NCBI RefSeq assembly: GCF_004078635.1
Contig: NZ_RZNB01000001.1
Location: forward strand, 434,001-498,000
Direction: 5' to 3'
Length of the DNA stretch: 64,000 bases
DNA from: Labedella phragmitis
Lineage (GTDB): Bacteria; Actinomycetota; Actinomycetes; Actinomycetales; Microbacteriaceae
The translations under genes and the position numbers were made by a program. Each line of letters starts with the position of its first letter. The stretch's first letter is position 1. A model generated the notes under the pieces. That model had not been told where the DNA came from, did no database searches, and saw nothing but the letters and a program-made list of their open reading frames with translations. Positions 50,636 to 58,634 of the stretch are shown piece by piece.

Positions 50636-51649
50636 ATGACCCGCTTCGTCCTCCGTCGCCTCGCGATCGTCCCGCTCCTGCTCCTCGGGCTCGTGACGAT
50701 CGCGTTCGTGATCTCCCGCCTCATGCCGGCCGACCCGATCGCGGCGATCGTCGGCGAACGCAGCATGAACAACCCCGAGGTCGTGCAAGCGGCTCGGGAG
50801 CGCTGGGGGCTCGACCAGAACGTCGTCGTCCAGTACGTCAGCTACATCGGCCGTCTGCTCACGGGTGACATGGGCACGTCGTTCCAGACCCGTGCAGCCG
50901 TATCGAGCGATCTGGCCGAACGCCTGCCAGCCACGCTCGAGCTGACGATCCTCGCCCTCGTCATCGGCGCCGTCTTCGGCACGGTCCTGGGGGTGATCTC
51001 GGCGAGCCGGAAGGACTCCTTCACGGACAACGCGGCGCGCGTCTTCGCCCTGCTCGGCTCCTCGCTCCCCGTCTTCTGGACGGGCCTGCTCTTCCTCTTC
51101 GTCTTCTACGCGCAACTCGGGATCGTGCCAGGGCCCGGTCGGCTGTCGGCGCGCGTCGAGGCTCCTCCGCACGTCACGGGCTTCTACACGATCGACGCCC
51201 TCCTCTCCGGGAACGTCCCGCTCTTCGTCGACGCCTGGGCGCATCTCCTGCTCCCGGCCTTCGTGCTCGCGTGGGGACTCATGGGAACGATCAGCCGGCT
51301 CGTGCGTGCCGCGATGCTCGACGAGCTTCACTCCGACTACGTCCGGACGGTGCGCGCGAAAGGCATCGCCGAGTCCGCCGTCATGCGACGCCACGTGCTC
51401 CGCAACAGCCTCACTCCCGTGGTCACGATCGTCGGCTTCGCGTTCGGTTCGCTCCTGATGGGTGCCGTGCTCGTCGAGCAGATCTTCTCGTGGAACGGGA
51501 TCGGCTCGTATGCCGTGGAGGCCGCACGAAGCCTCGACTACCCCGCCATCAACGGCGTCACCCTCCTCGGCGGCGTCATCTTCCTGCTCGCGAGCCTCGC
51601 GACCGACCTCGTGTACGCCGCGATCGACCCGAGAGTGAGACTCGCATGA
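50636..51649 (+). CDS. ABC transporter permease (DppB-like)
   Basis: This 337-residue inner-membrane subunit starts MTRFVLRRLAIVPLLLLGLVTIAFV with PADP, the usual DppB N-terminus. It has the permease EAA-type loop in LDELHSDYVRTVRAKGIAESAVMRRHVLRNSLTPV. About six helices are present. Its stop overlaps the next permease start (ATGA at 51646). Confidence 0.95.
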   Translation: MTRFVLRRLAIVPLLLLGLVTIAFVISRLMPADPIAAIVGERSMNNPEVVQAARERWGLDQNVVVQYVSYIGRLLTGDMGTSFQTRAAVSSDLAERLPATLELTILALVIGAVFGTVLGVISASRKDSFTDNAARVFALLGSSLPVFWTGLLFLFVFYAQLGIVPGPGRLSARVEAPPHVTGFYTIDALLSGNVPLFVDAWAHLLLPAFVLAWGLMGTISRLVRAAMLDELHSDYVRTVRAKGIAESAVMRRHVLRNSLTPVVTIVGFAFGSLLMGAVLVEQIFSWNGIGSYAVEAARSLDYPAINGVTLLGGVIFLLASLATDLVYAAIDPRVRLA

Positions 51650-52521
51650 CGGCAGCATCCGGTATCGCCGGTTTCGGCACCACGTCGATCGCCGCGCTGC
51701 GCTCCGTGCGCTCTTCGGCGTGGATGAGGCCGCAGATGGTGTTCGGGTACGTGATCGTCGCGTTCTGGCTCGTCCTCGTCGTGTCCGTGCAGTGGATCGC
51801 ACCGTTCGATCCGCTCGCCTCGGTCGGGCAGCGGTTGTCCCCTCCGAGCGCGGCGCACTGGTTCGGAACGGACGCGCTCGGTCGCGACGTCCTCAGCCGC
51901 GCCCTCTACGGCGCACGGTATTCGTTGCCCATCGCGCTCGTGTCGATCGTCGCGTCGGTGCTCGTCGGCAGCGTGCTCGGCGCCGTCGCGGGCTACGTCG
52001 GCGGTCTCGTCGACGCGATCATCATGCGCATCGCCGACATCACGATGTCGTTCCCGGCGATCCTCCTCGCGATGGCGGTCGCAGCGGCGCTCGGCCCGGG
52101 GCTCGACAACGCCGGGGTCGCGATCATCATCGTGTGGTGGCCGATCTACGCGCGGCTCATGCGTGGTCAGGTGCTCTCGATCAAGGAGCGGGAACACGTG
52201 GAGTCGGCGGTGGCGATCGGGGCGTCCCGCAGCCGGATCCTGTTCCGCCACATCATCCCGCACGCCTCGACGCCGACCCTCGTGAACGCGACGATGGACC
52301 TCGGCCAGATCGTGCTGCTCGTCGCGTCACTGTCGTTCCTCGGCCTCGGCGCGCTGCCTCCGACGCCGGAGTGGGGCGCGATGATCACCGAGGGGGCGAA
52401 GAACTTCTACCAGCCGTGGATCGCCGCGGCTCCGGGCCTCGCGATCGTCTCGATCGTGCTCGCGATCAACTTCATCGGTGACGGCCTGCGCGACGCCCTC
52501 GACGTGAAGGCGCGCCGCTAG
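51646..52521 (+). CDS. ABC transporter permease (DppC-like)
   Basis: This 291-residue second permease has the family segment HWFGTDALGRDVLSRALYGARYSL, the EAA loop REHVESAVAIGASRSRILFRHIIPHASTP, and LSFLGLGALPPTPEWGAMITEG. ATG at 51646 overlaps the DppB stop. The ATPase that should complete the importer lies on the opposite strand at 54141-55826, with an ArsR-CDF cassette in between. Confidence 0.95.
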   Translation: MTAASGIAGFGTTSIAALRSVRSSAWMRPQMVFGYVIVAFWLVLVVSVQWIAPFDPLASVGQRLSPPSAAHWFGTDALGRDVLSRALYGARYSLPIALVSIVASVLVGSVLGAVAGYVGGLVDAIIMRIADITMSFPAILLAMAVAAALGPGLDNAGVAIIIVWWPIYARLMRGQVLSIKEREHVESAVAIGASRSRILFRHIIPHASTPTLVNATMDLGQIVLLVASLSFLGLGALPPTPEWGAMITEGAKNFYQPWIAAAPGLAIVSIVLAINFIGDGLRDALDVKARR

Positions 52522-52582
52522 TCGCTGCCCCTCGGTCCGTCCGCTCGGAGACGGACGCCGGTGCCCATGGTGGACGCCCACC

Positions 52583-52650
52583 GGTCGCTGAGCTCGTCGA
52601 AGGGTGGTGACCGCGGGCTTCCGCGCCCCGCTTCGACAGGCTCAGTGACC
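52583..52650. repeat. Dispersed hairpin element, copy 3 (complete)
   Basis: GGTCGCTGAGCTCGTCGAAG pairs with CTTCGACAGGCTCAGTGACC at 17 of 20 positions. It is the full inverted form of the element seen as single arms at 22098 and 32574, and similar CTGAGC.TGTCGAAG elements are widespread in Microbacteriaceae. It lies at the junction between the permease and the metal-resistance pair. Confidence 0.7.
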
Positions 52651-52695
52651 GCGTGGTGACGTTCTCGTTCGCAGCGCGGTCGACGATCGACGTAC

Positions 52696-52720
52696 TAATA
52701 TCTGCGCATGGATGCAGATA
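52696..52720. promoter_or_regulatory. Leaderless promoter and operator of the ArsR/SmtB gene
   Basis: The -10 TAATAT (52696-52701) ends 6 nt before the ATG at 52708. TATCTGC (52699-52705) and GCAGATA (52714-52720) form an inverted repeat with an 8-nt spacer centred on the start codon, typical of SmtB/CzrA-type autorepression. Confidence 0.65.
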
Positions 52721-53070
52721 ATGAGGCGTGCGGTCGCAAGCCCGAGAGCCCGTACGTCGAACTCGCCGTCGAGGTGTTCTCGATGCTCGCCGACGCGACG
52801 CGCGTGCGCATCATCCTCGCCCTCAAGGAGAGCGGAGAGCTGTCCGTGAACGCGATCGCCGGGATCGTGGACAAATCGCCCGCAGCCGTCTCGCAGCACC
52901 TCGCGAAGCTCCGGCTCGGTCGCATGGTGAGCACGCGGCAAGACGGCACTCGCGTGTTCTACCGCCTCACCGACGAGCACGCAGGGCGGCTCGTGACCGA
53001 CGCGATCTTCCAGGCGGAACACGCGCTCGGCGGAACACCGCACCACCACCGCGAGGAGGTGGATGCGTGA
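52708..53070 (+). CDS. ArsR/SmtB-family metal-sensing repressor
   Basis: This 120-residue winged-helix sensor has VFSMLADATRVRIILAL, the recognition helix SVNAIAGIVDKSPAAVSQHLAKL and a C-terminal helix DEHAGRLVTDAIFQAEHAL with the Asp/His/Glu/His spacing of alpha-5 metal sites (CzrA/NmtR-like, Zn, Co or Ni). A His-rich end (PHHHREE) follows. Its stop overlaps the CDF start (GTGA), so it co-regulates the exporter. It should release DNA when metal binds. Confidence 0.93.
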   Translation: MDADNEACGRKPESPYVELAVEVFSMLADATRVRIILALKESGELSVNAIAGIVDKSPAAVSQHLAKLRLGRMVSTRQDGTRVFYRLTDEHAGRLVTDAIFQAEHALGGTPHHHREEVDA

Positions 53071-54122
53071 TCGATCCGCATCGCCACGGCGACGACCGCC
53101 ATCATCACGATCACGATCACGGACATGGACATGGACACGCCGACGGGCACGGGCACTCGCACGGCGACGGCGTGCGCGGGTTCCTGCGTGAGCTGTTCGT
53201 TCCGCACACGCACGACCCCTCGGATGCCGTCGACGACGCTCTCGAGTCGAGCGTGCAGGGCGTCCGCGCGCTGAAGATCAGCCTGTGGGTGCTGCTCGCG
53301 ACGACGATCCTGCAGTTCGTCGTCGTGCTCGTGAGCGGGTCCGTCGCGCTGCTCGCAGACACGGTCCACAACTTCTCGGACGCCCTGACCGCCGTGCCGC
53401 TGTGGATCGCGTTCGTGCTCGGCCGTCGGGCCGCGACGCGACGATACCCCTCCGGCTTCGGGCGGGCGGAGGACCTCGCCGGCCTCTTCATCGTGATCGT
53501 CGTGGCGCTGTCAGCGGTCGTCGCCGCCTGGCAGTCGATCGTGCGGATCATCGACCCGCAGCCCATCCAGAACCTCGGCTGGGTCGCCGTCGCGGGCGTC
53601 ATCGGGTTCATCGGGAACGAGGCCGTCGCGATCTACAGGATCCGGGTGGGGAGGCGCATCGGTTCGGCGGCGCTCGTGGCCGACGGTGTGCACGCCCGAA
53701 CGGACGGGTTCACCTCGCTCGCCGTCGTGGTGGGAGCCCTCGGCGTCGCGCTCGGCTTCCCGCTCGCCGATCCGATCGTCGGGGTCCTCATCTCCATCGC
53801 GATCGTCGTCCTGCTGTGGGGGACCGTGCGGAGCGTCGGTCGCCGGCTCATGGACGGCATCGAGCCCGACCTGGTCGACAGCGCCGAACACGCGATAGGC
53901 CATGTCGACGGTGTGAGGGGGATCGACGCCGTCCGCTTGCGCTGGGTCGGACACCGCGTCCACGGCAGCGTCATCGTGCGCGTCGACGATGCCCCGTTCC
54001 ACGAGGTCGAGTCGATCGTCGGCCGCGTGGAGGAGGAGATCCGCGAGCACGTCCCGCACGCCGACCTGCTCCACGTGAGCGCGACGACCGGTGCGCGGCG
54101 GACGGAGACGGCGGCTTCCTGA
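53067..54122 (+). CDS. Cation diffusion facilitator (zinc/cobalt exporter)
   Basis: This 351-residue proton-coupled metal exporter begins with a very His-rich N-terminus (13 His in the first 32 residues) that could buffer metal. Six transmembrane helices follow with the transport-site motifs ADTVHNFSDAL in helix 2 and ADGVHARTDG in helix 5, then a C-terminal cytoplasmic domain (AVRLRWVGHRVHGSVIVRVDD). GTG at 53067 has GAGGAGG upstream and overlaps the ArsR stop. The H...D pairs in helices 2 and 5 fit Zn2+. Confidence 0.94.
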   Translation: MIDPHRHGDDRHHHDHDHGHGHGHADGHGHSHGDGVRGFLRELFVPHTHDPSDAVDDALESSVQGVRALKISLWVLLATTILQFVVVLVSGSVALLADTVHNFSDALTAVPLWIAFVLGRRAATRRYPSGFGRAEDLAGLFIVIVVALSAVVAAWQSIVRIIDPQPIQNLGWVAVAGVIGFIGNEAVAIYRIRVGRRIGSAALVADGVHARTDGFTSLAVVVGALGVALGFPLADPIVGVLISIAIVVLLWGTVRSVGRRLMDGIEPDLVDSAEHAIGHVDGVRGIDAVRLRWVGHRVHGSVIVRVDDAPFHEVESIVGRVEEEIREHVPHADLLHVSATTGARRTETAAS

Positions 54123-54140
54123 AGCACCCGACCGGAGCGC

Positions 54141-55826
54141 TCACACGGCGAGGCGCGCCCCCGGGATGGCTCCGAGCAACTCGCGCGTGTACTCCTCGCG
54201 AGGCGACTCGAAGAGCTCGTCGGGCGTGCCCGACTCGACGATACGGCCGCGCGACATCACATGGACGTAGTCGCTGATCTGACGGACGACCGCGAGGTCG
54301 TGACTGATGAAGAGGTACGTCAGGCGGTGCTCGCGTTGCAGGCGAGCGAGCAGGTCGAGGATCTGCGCCTGCACGACGACGTCGAGGGCCGACACCGCCT
54401 CGTCGAGTACGAGTACATCGGGCTGGAGTGCGAGAGCGCGGGCGATCGCGACGCGCTGCCGCTGTCCGCCCGACAACTGGTGCGGATACCGGTCCGCGGT
54501 GTCGGCGGGGAGGGCGACCTCCTCGAGCAGTGCGAGCACTCGCTCGGCGCGCTCTGCAGCGGTGCCGATGCCGTGCACCACGAGCGGCTCGGCGATCGTG
54601 GCGCCGACCGTGAAGAGCGAGTCGAGCGATGCGAACGGATTCTGGAACACCGGCTGCACGCGGCGGCGGAATGCCGTCAACTCCACCTTCGAGAGCGACG
54701 CGACGTCACGGCCGTCGAAGACGACGCTGCCGCGGGTCGGTGCGTCGAGCCCCAAAACGAGCCGAGCCGTCGACGACTTCCCGGATCCGGACTCGCCCAC
54801 GATCGCGACGGTGCTCCCACGCGGGATGTCGAGGGTCGACCCGGCGACGGCCGCGAAGGTGCGCGGGCGTCCGAAGGCCGAGTCGCGCACCGAGTGCTCC
54901 TTCACGACGTCGGTGAGGGTGACGATCGGATCACCCGTCGCGCCGGATTCCGCGTACGGGGTGACGGCACGCGGGACGCCGCGGCGCACAGCGAGGGCCG
55001 GCGCCGCATCGAGGAGCTTGCGCGTGTACTCGTGCTGCGGGTCCCCGAGGAGCTGAGCCGCGGGACCGTGCTCCACGATCGTGCCGCGGAACATCACGAG
55101 GACCTCGCTCGCCCGCTCGGCGGCGAGGGCGAGATCGTGCGTGATCATGAAGAGGGCGGTGCCCATCTCCGCCGTGAGTTCGTCGAGCCGGTCGAGCACC
55201 TTCCGCTGCACCGTCACGTCCAGGGCGCTCGTCGGCTCGTCGGCGATGAGCAGTTTCGGTCGGCAGGCGAGACCGATGGCGATGAGCACGCGCTGCCGCA
55301 TCCCGCCGCTGAACTCGTGGGGGAACTGGCGGAACCGGCGCTTCGGCTCCGGGATCCCGACGAGGTCGAGGAGTTCGATCGCCCGCTTCCTCGACTCGCG
55401 CGACGACGTGCCGTGGGCTTCGAGCGCCTCGACGATCTGCGCACCGACGCGGTGGACGGGGTCGAGGTTCGACATGGGGTCCTGGGGCACGAGCCCGATG
55501 CCCGCCCCGCGCACGCGCGTGAGCTCTCGAGCGTTCGCCGTGACGAGGTCGCGCCCGTCGAAGAGGATGCTGCCCGAGTCGATGCGAGCGTTGGGTGCGA
55601 GCAAGCGGTTGATCGCCGCCGCAAGGGTGGATTTCCCCGAGCCGGACTCGCCGACGACGGCGAGCGTCCGGTGCGCGGAGAGATCGAGGCTCGCGTTCGA
55701 GACGGCCGTGTGCCGCCCTCGCGCGGTGCTGAAGGAGACGGTGAGATCACGCACGCTGAGGAGCGGAGCGGGGTCGGCCGATGCGGCATCAGGGACCGTG
55801 GGCGCGAGCAGCACGTTATCGGACAT
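54141..55826 (-). CDS. Fused dipeptide ABC transporter ATPase (DppD-DppF)
   Basis: This 561-residue protein holds two complete ATPases. The first has GESGSGKSTLAAAI near residue 58, EFSGGMRQRVLIAIGLA and LLIADEPTSALDVTVQ. The second has GESGSGKSSTARLVLGLD, QLSGGQRQRVAIARAL and LVLDEAVSALDVVVQ, where Glu-Ala replaces the usual Glu-Pro. ATG at 55826 follows TATTTT by 6 nt. It should power the DppB/C permeases at 50636-52521, though it is transcribed oppositely. It shares its promoter region with the aldo/keto reductase and the best TetR site. Confidence 0.94.
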   Translation of the reverse strand: MSDNVLLAPTVPDAASADPAPLLSVRDLTVSFSTARGRHTAVSNASLDLSAHRTLAVVGESGSGKSTLAAAINRLLAPNARIDSGSILFDGRDLVTANARELTRVRGAGIGLVPQDPMSNLDPVHRVGAQIVEALEAHGTSSRESRKRAIELLDLVGIPEPKRRFRQFPHEFSGGMRQRVLIAIGLACRPKLLIADEPTSALDVTVQRKVLDRLDELTAEMGTALFMITHDLALAAERASEVLVMFRGTIVEHGPAAQLLGDPQHEYTRKLLDAAPALAVRRGVPRAVTPYAESGATGDPIVTLTDVVKEHSVRDSAFGRPRTFAAVAGSTLDIPRGSTVAIVGESGSGKSSTARLVLGLDAPTRGSVVFDGRDVASLSKVELTAFRRRVQPVFQNPFASLDSLFTVGATIAEPLVVHGIGTAAERAERVLALLEEVALPADTADRYPHQLSGGQRQRVAIARALALQPDVLVLDEAVSALDVVVQAQILDLLARLQREHRLTYLFISHDLAVVRQISDYVHVMSRGRIVESGTPDELFESPREEYTRELLGAIPGARLAV

Positions 55827-55832
55827 GGGTCC

Positions 55833-55838
55833 AAAATA
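55833..55838 (-). promoter_or_regulatory. Leaderless -10 of the DppDF-like gene
   Basis: TATTTT on the minus strand, 6 nt before the ATG at 55826. Confidence 0.5.
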
Positions 55839-55944
55839 AACTCTGCATGTTTCCAGGGCGTGGGCTCGTGTTACCGGCGCGTTTAATGTCGCGGCCGATG
55901 TCTCATCTCGCCCTCGGTCACAGGCGGCCGCGTGCTACATCTGT

Positions 55945-55964
55945 TTTAGGACGCTCGTCCGAAA
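55945..55964. promoter_or_regulatory. Predicted TetR site 3, near-perfect palindrome
   Basis: TTTAGGACG-CT-CGTCCGAAA; one mismatched pair in nine. Its minus strand contains the TTTCGGACG half-site of sites 1 and 2. It lies 16 bp before the aldo/keto reductase start. Confidence 0.68.
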
Positions 55965-55980
55965 AAACTGAGGAGGTCCC

Positions 55981-56805
55981 ATGTCCGCCCCGATCGTCGC
56001 CCCCGTCCACCCGATCCTTCGGATGCCGCTGCTCGGTCTCGGCGTCTTCGACATGGACGACGAGACCACGGCCCGCATCGTGTCGACCGCGATCGGGCTC
56101 GGCTACCGATCGATCGACACGGCCGCGATCTACGGCAACGAGCTCGGCGTCGGCGAGGGGATCCGACGCTCGGGGATCGACCGCTCCGAACTCTTCGTCA
56201 CGACCAAACTCTGGATCGACGCGCACGACGAGGTCGCGGCGGTTCGCGCCGCGGAGCAGTCGCTCGAGCGCCTCGGGCTCGACCACGTCGATCTCTACCT
56301 CATCCACTGGCCGTACAGCGCGGGTGGGCGGCACCGCGACGCCTGGCGGGGGCTCGAGGCGGCCAAGAAGGCGGGCCTCGCTCACGCGATCGGCGTCTCC
56401 AACTTCTCGCCTGAGCAACTCGACGACCTCGTCGCACTCGGCGGGGAGGTGCCGCTCGTGAACCAGATCGAGGTCCACCCCTTCCACACCCGGTCAGCAG
56501 AGCGCGCGGTGCACGATGCCCTCGGGGTCGTCACCGAGTCGTGGTCGCCGCTCGCGCGCGGCCGGGTGTTCGGCGAACCGCGACTCGCGAGCATCGCCGC
56601 GAAGCACGACGTGTCGGTCGCGCAGGCCGTGCTCCGCTGGCACGTGCAGTCCGGTCTCGTCACCGTGCCGAAGTCGGCGGACCCGGGCCGTCTCGTCGAG
56701 AACCTCGACGTGTTCGACTTCGTCCTCGATGAGGACGACATGACAGCGATCGACGCGCTCGACCGTGGCGAGAACATCGAACCGGACTACTACCGGCTGG
56801 CCTGA
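55981..56805 (+). CDS. Aldo/keto reductase (2,5-diketogluconate reductase-like)
   Basis: This 274-residue NADPH-dependent reductase has the tetrad Asp46 (SIDTAAIYGNE), Tyr51, Lys76 (FVTTKLW) and His109 (YLIHWP). VTVPKSADPGRLVEN forms the cofactor-binding end. ATG at 55981 has GAGGAGG 5 nt upstream. It probably reduces the aldehyde made by the class III aminotransferase; this is inference from the shared predicted operator and locus. Confidence 0.92.
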   Translation: MSAPIVAPVHPILRMPLLGLGVFDMDDETTARIVSTAIGLGYRSIDTAAIYGNELGVGEGIRRSGIDRSELFVTTKLWIDAHDEVAAVRAAEQSLERLGLDHVDLYLIHWPYSAGGRHRDAWRGLEAAKKAGLAHAIGVSNFSPEQLDDLVALGGEVPLVNQIEVHPFHTRSAERAVHDALGVVTESWSPLARGRVFGEPRLASIAAKHDVSVAQAVLRWHVQSGLVTVPKSADPGRLVENLDVFDFVLDEDDMTAIDALDRGENIEPDYYRLA

Positions 56806-56852
56806 GCGGCCCCATCGTCCATTCGGCGAGAGGTGCCCGCCGGCCGTGCGTA

Positions 56853-57134
56853 TCAGAGGGCGAGCAGGTCCGAGGTGAGGTCCCATTCGCCGGCGAGTGC
56901 CGGCCCGGTGCCGTCGGGCGAGACCGAGGCGACGCTCGACTTGCGTTGGCCGCGGACGAGAGCGTCGATTCGCTGCGCCGAGAGCGACGCCTGCGCGACG
57001 CGGACGTCCTCGTCGGAGACCTCCCAGTCGAAGCGCGCCCCGAGCTGCACCCGGTACTCGTCCGAGAGGTGCCCGAGCAGCGCGTCGGCCTTCATCGTCG
57101 CCATCCACACCGCGTCTCCGCTGCGTTCACCCAT
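56853..57134 (-). CDS. Small hypothetical protein, 93 aa
   Basis: ATG at 57134 has GAGGAGG about 9 nt upstream. The protein is soluble and hydrophilic. The first half reads DAVWMATMKADALLGHLSDEYRVQLGARFDWEVSDEDVRVAQASL, which looks like an alpha-helical domain. The second half (QRKSSVASVSPDGTGPALAGEWDLTSDLL) looks extended. No family is recognised. It is convergent with the aldo/keto reductase. The 233 bp upstream (57135-57367) hold nothing recognisable. Confidence 0.55.
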   Translation of the reverse strand: MGERSGDAVWMATMKADALLGHLSDEYRVQLGARFDWEVSDEDVRVAQASLSAQRIDALVRGQRKSSVASVSPDGTGPALAGEWDLTSDLLAL

Positions 57135-57367
57135 CGTCGACGCCTCCTCGTACTGAGGAGACGGACGGAAGGCCGGATCGTGACGGCGCGCAGCATCGTC
57201 CTGGGGTGTGAGAGCGGGTGTCACGACGAGAGACACTACCAGCGCGAGAAGTCGAGGGGGACACCCGCGTCTGAGGGGTGTGGGATCCGATGACTCGTCA
57301 CCGCTTCGCGCCCGCAATCCGCGGGTTTTGACGTTTCCGAGCGCTGGAGGGCGTCCGCCCCGGCGGG

Positions 57368-58558
57368 TCAGGCCGCGCTCGCCCCGAGGTGCGAGAGAGC
57401 GAGGGCCGCGAGCGCCGCCGCCTGGTCGCCGAGGACCGAATCGTCGAAGAGGACCCGCGGCGAGTGGTTGTAGGCGACCGTCGCGGGATCGAGTTCCGGA
57501 GGGGTCGTCTGCAGGAAGATGAACGTTCCCGGCACCTCGTGCAGCACGAACGAGAAGTCCTCGCTGCCCATCCGCGGTTCCGGCATCGTCTCGACCCGGC
57601 CGGGACCGAAGACGTCGCTCAGGGTCATCATCGCCGCAGCGGTCGTGCCGGGGTCGTTCGCCGTCACGGGGTAGATGGTCTCGAACCAGACCTCGGCACG
57701 GCAGCCGTGGGCCGACGCGATTCCGGACGCGATCCGCTCGGTTTCGGTCGCGAGGGTCTCGAGCGCCTTGTCCGAGAGCGCCCGAACGGTCGCGCCGAGG
57801 CTCGCCGAGTCCGGGATGACGTTGATCGCCTCGCCGGCCGACAGCTGCGTGACGGTGAGCACCACCGGGTCGAAGACGCTGAAGCGGCGCGTGACCATCG
57901 ACTGCAGCGCCGACACGGTCTCGGTGAGGGCGGGGACCGGGTCGAACGCGCTCGACGGCTGGGAACCGTGGCCGCCCTCGCCGATCATGCGGATGCGCAG
58001 CGTGCTCGACGACGCCATCGCCGGGCCGGGCCGCATCGAGAAGACGCCGTTCGGGCCGGGGATCACGTGGATGCCGTAGGCGGCGACCGGTCGCTCTCCC
58101 GCCGCGTCGAGGACGCCCTCGTCGATCATGATCTTCGCGCCGCCGTAACCTTCCTCGCCGGGCTGGAACATGAAGATGACGGAGCCGTGGAGCTCGTCAC
58201 GGCGTGACGCGAGGAGGCGCGCGGCGCCGACGAGTCCCGACGTGTGGAGGTCGTGTCCGCACGCGTGCATCGCACCGTTCGTCGAGGCGAAGGGGAGGCC
58301 CGTCTCCTCCCGGACGGGCAGGCCGTCCATGTCACCGCGGAGGAGGACGTTCGGTCCCTCGTGTGCCCCTCGGAGCACCGCGACGATCGACGTGGTGTCT
58401 GTGCCCGTCGTGATCTCGAGTCCGAGGCCCTCGAGCTCCGCGAGCACCGCCGCTTGGGTGTTCGGCAGCTGGAGCCCGACCTCGGGCGCGGCGTGCAGCG
58501 CGCGACGGAGCGTGACGAGATCGGGGAGGAGAGCCTGGGCGTCAGTGGTGATCGACAT
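57368..58558 (-). CDS. M20-family amidohydrolase (hippurate hydrolase/IAA-amino-acid hydrolase-like)
   Basis: This 396-residue zinc-dependent hydrolase cleaves N-acyl amino acids or related amides. The metal and catalytic motifs are LLRGDMDGLPV, HACGHDLHTSGLVGAA and FMFQPGEEGYGGAKIM; the dimerisation domain has GEGGHGSQP, and MGSEDFSFVLHEVPG is near the C-terminus. This is the M20D pattern. ATG at 58558 has AAGGGA upstream. It lies beyond the aldo/keto reductase and may supply amines or amino acids to the same pathway, but no operator is shared. Confidence 0.92.
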   Translation of the reverse strand: MSITTDAQALLPDLVTLRRALHAAPEVGLQLPNTQAAVLAELEGLGLEITTGTDTTSIVAVLRGAHEGPNVLLRGDMDGLPVREETGLPFASTNGAMHACGHDLHTSGLVGAARLLASRRDELHGSVIFMFQPGEEGYGGAKIMIDEGVLDAAGERPVAAYGIHVIPGPNGVFSMRPGPAMASSSTLRIRMIGEGGHGSQPSSAFDPVPALTETVSALQSMVTRRFSVFDPVVLTVTQLSAGEAINVIPDSASLGATVRALSDKALETLATETERIASGIASAHGCRAEVWFETIYPVTANDPGTTAAAMMTLSDVFGPGRVETMPEPRMGSEDFSFVLHEVPGTFIFLQTTPPELDPATVAYNHSPRVLFDDSVLGDQAAALAALALSHLGASAA

Positions 58559-58634
58559 CGAGTGGGGTCCCTTCGGAGATTCCTCAATGTTTCCACACGA
58601 GGACGGGCGTCGGTCGCGAGGACGGCGGGTCTCG

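Noticed and set aside
53067-53170. His-rich CAC/CAT repeat tract considered as a simple DNA repeat
   Set aside because: It encodes the histidine-rich N-terminus of the CDF exporter in frame, which explains it.
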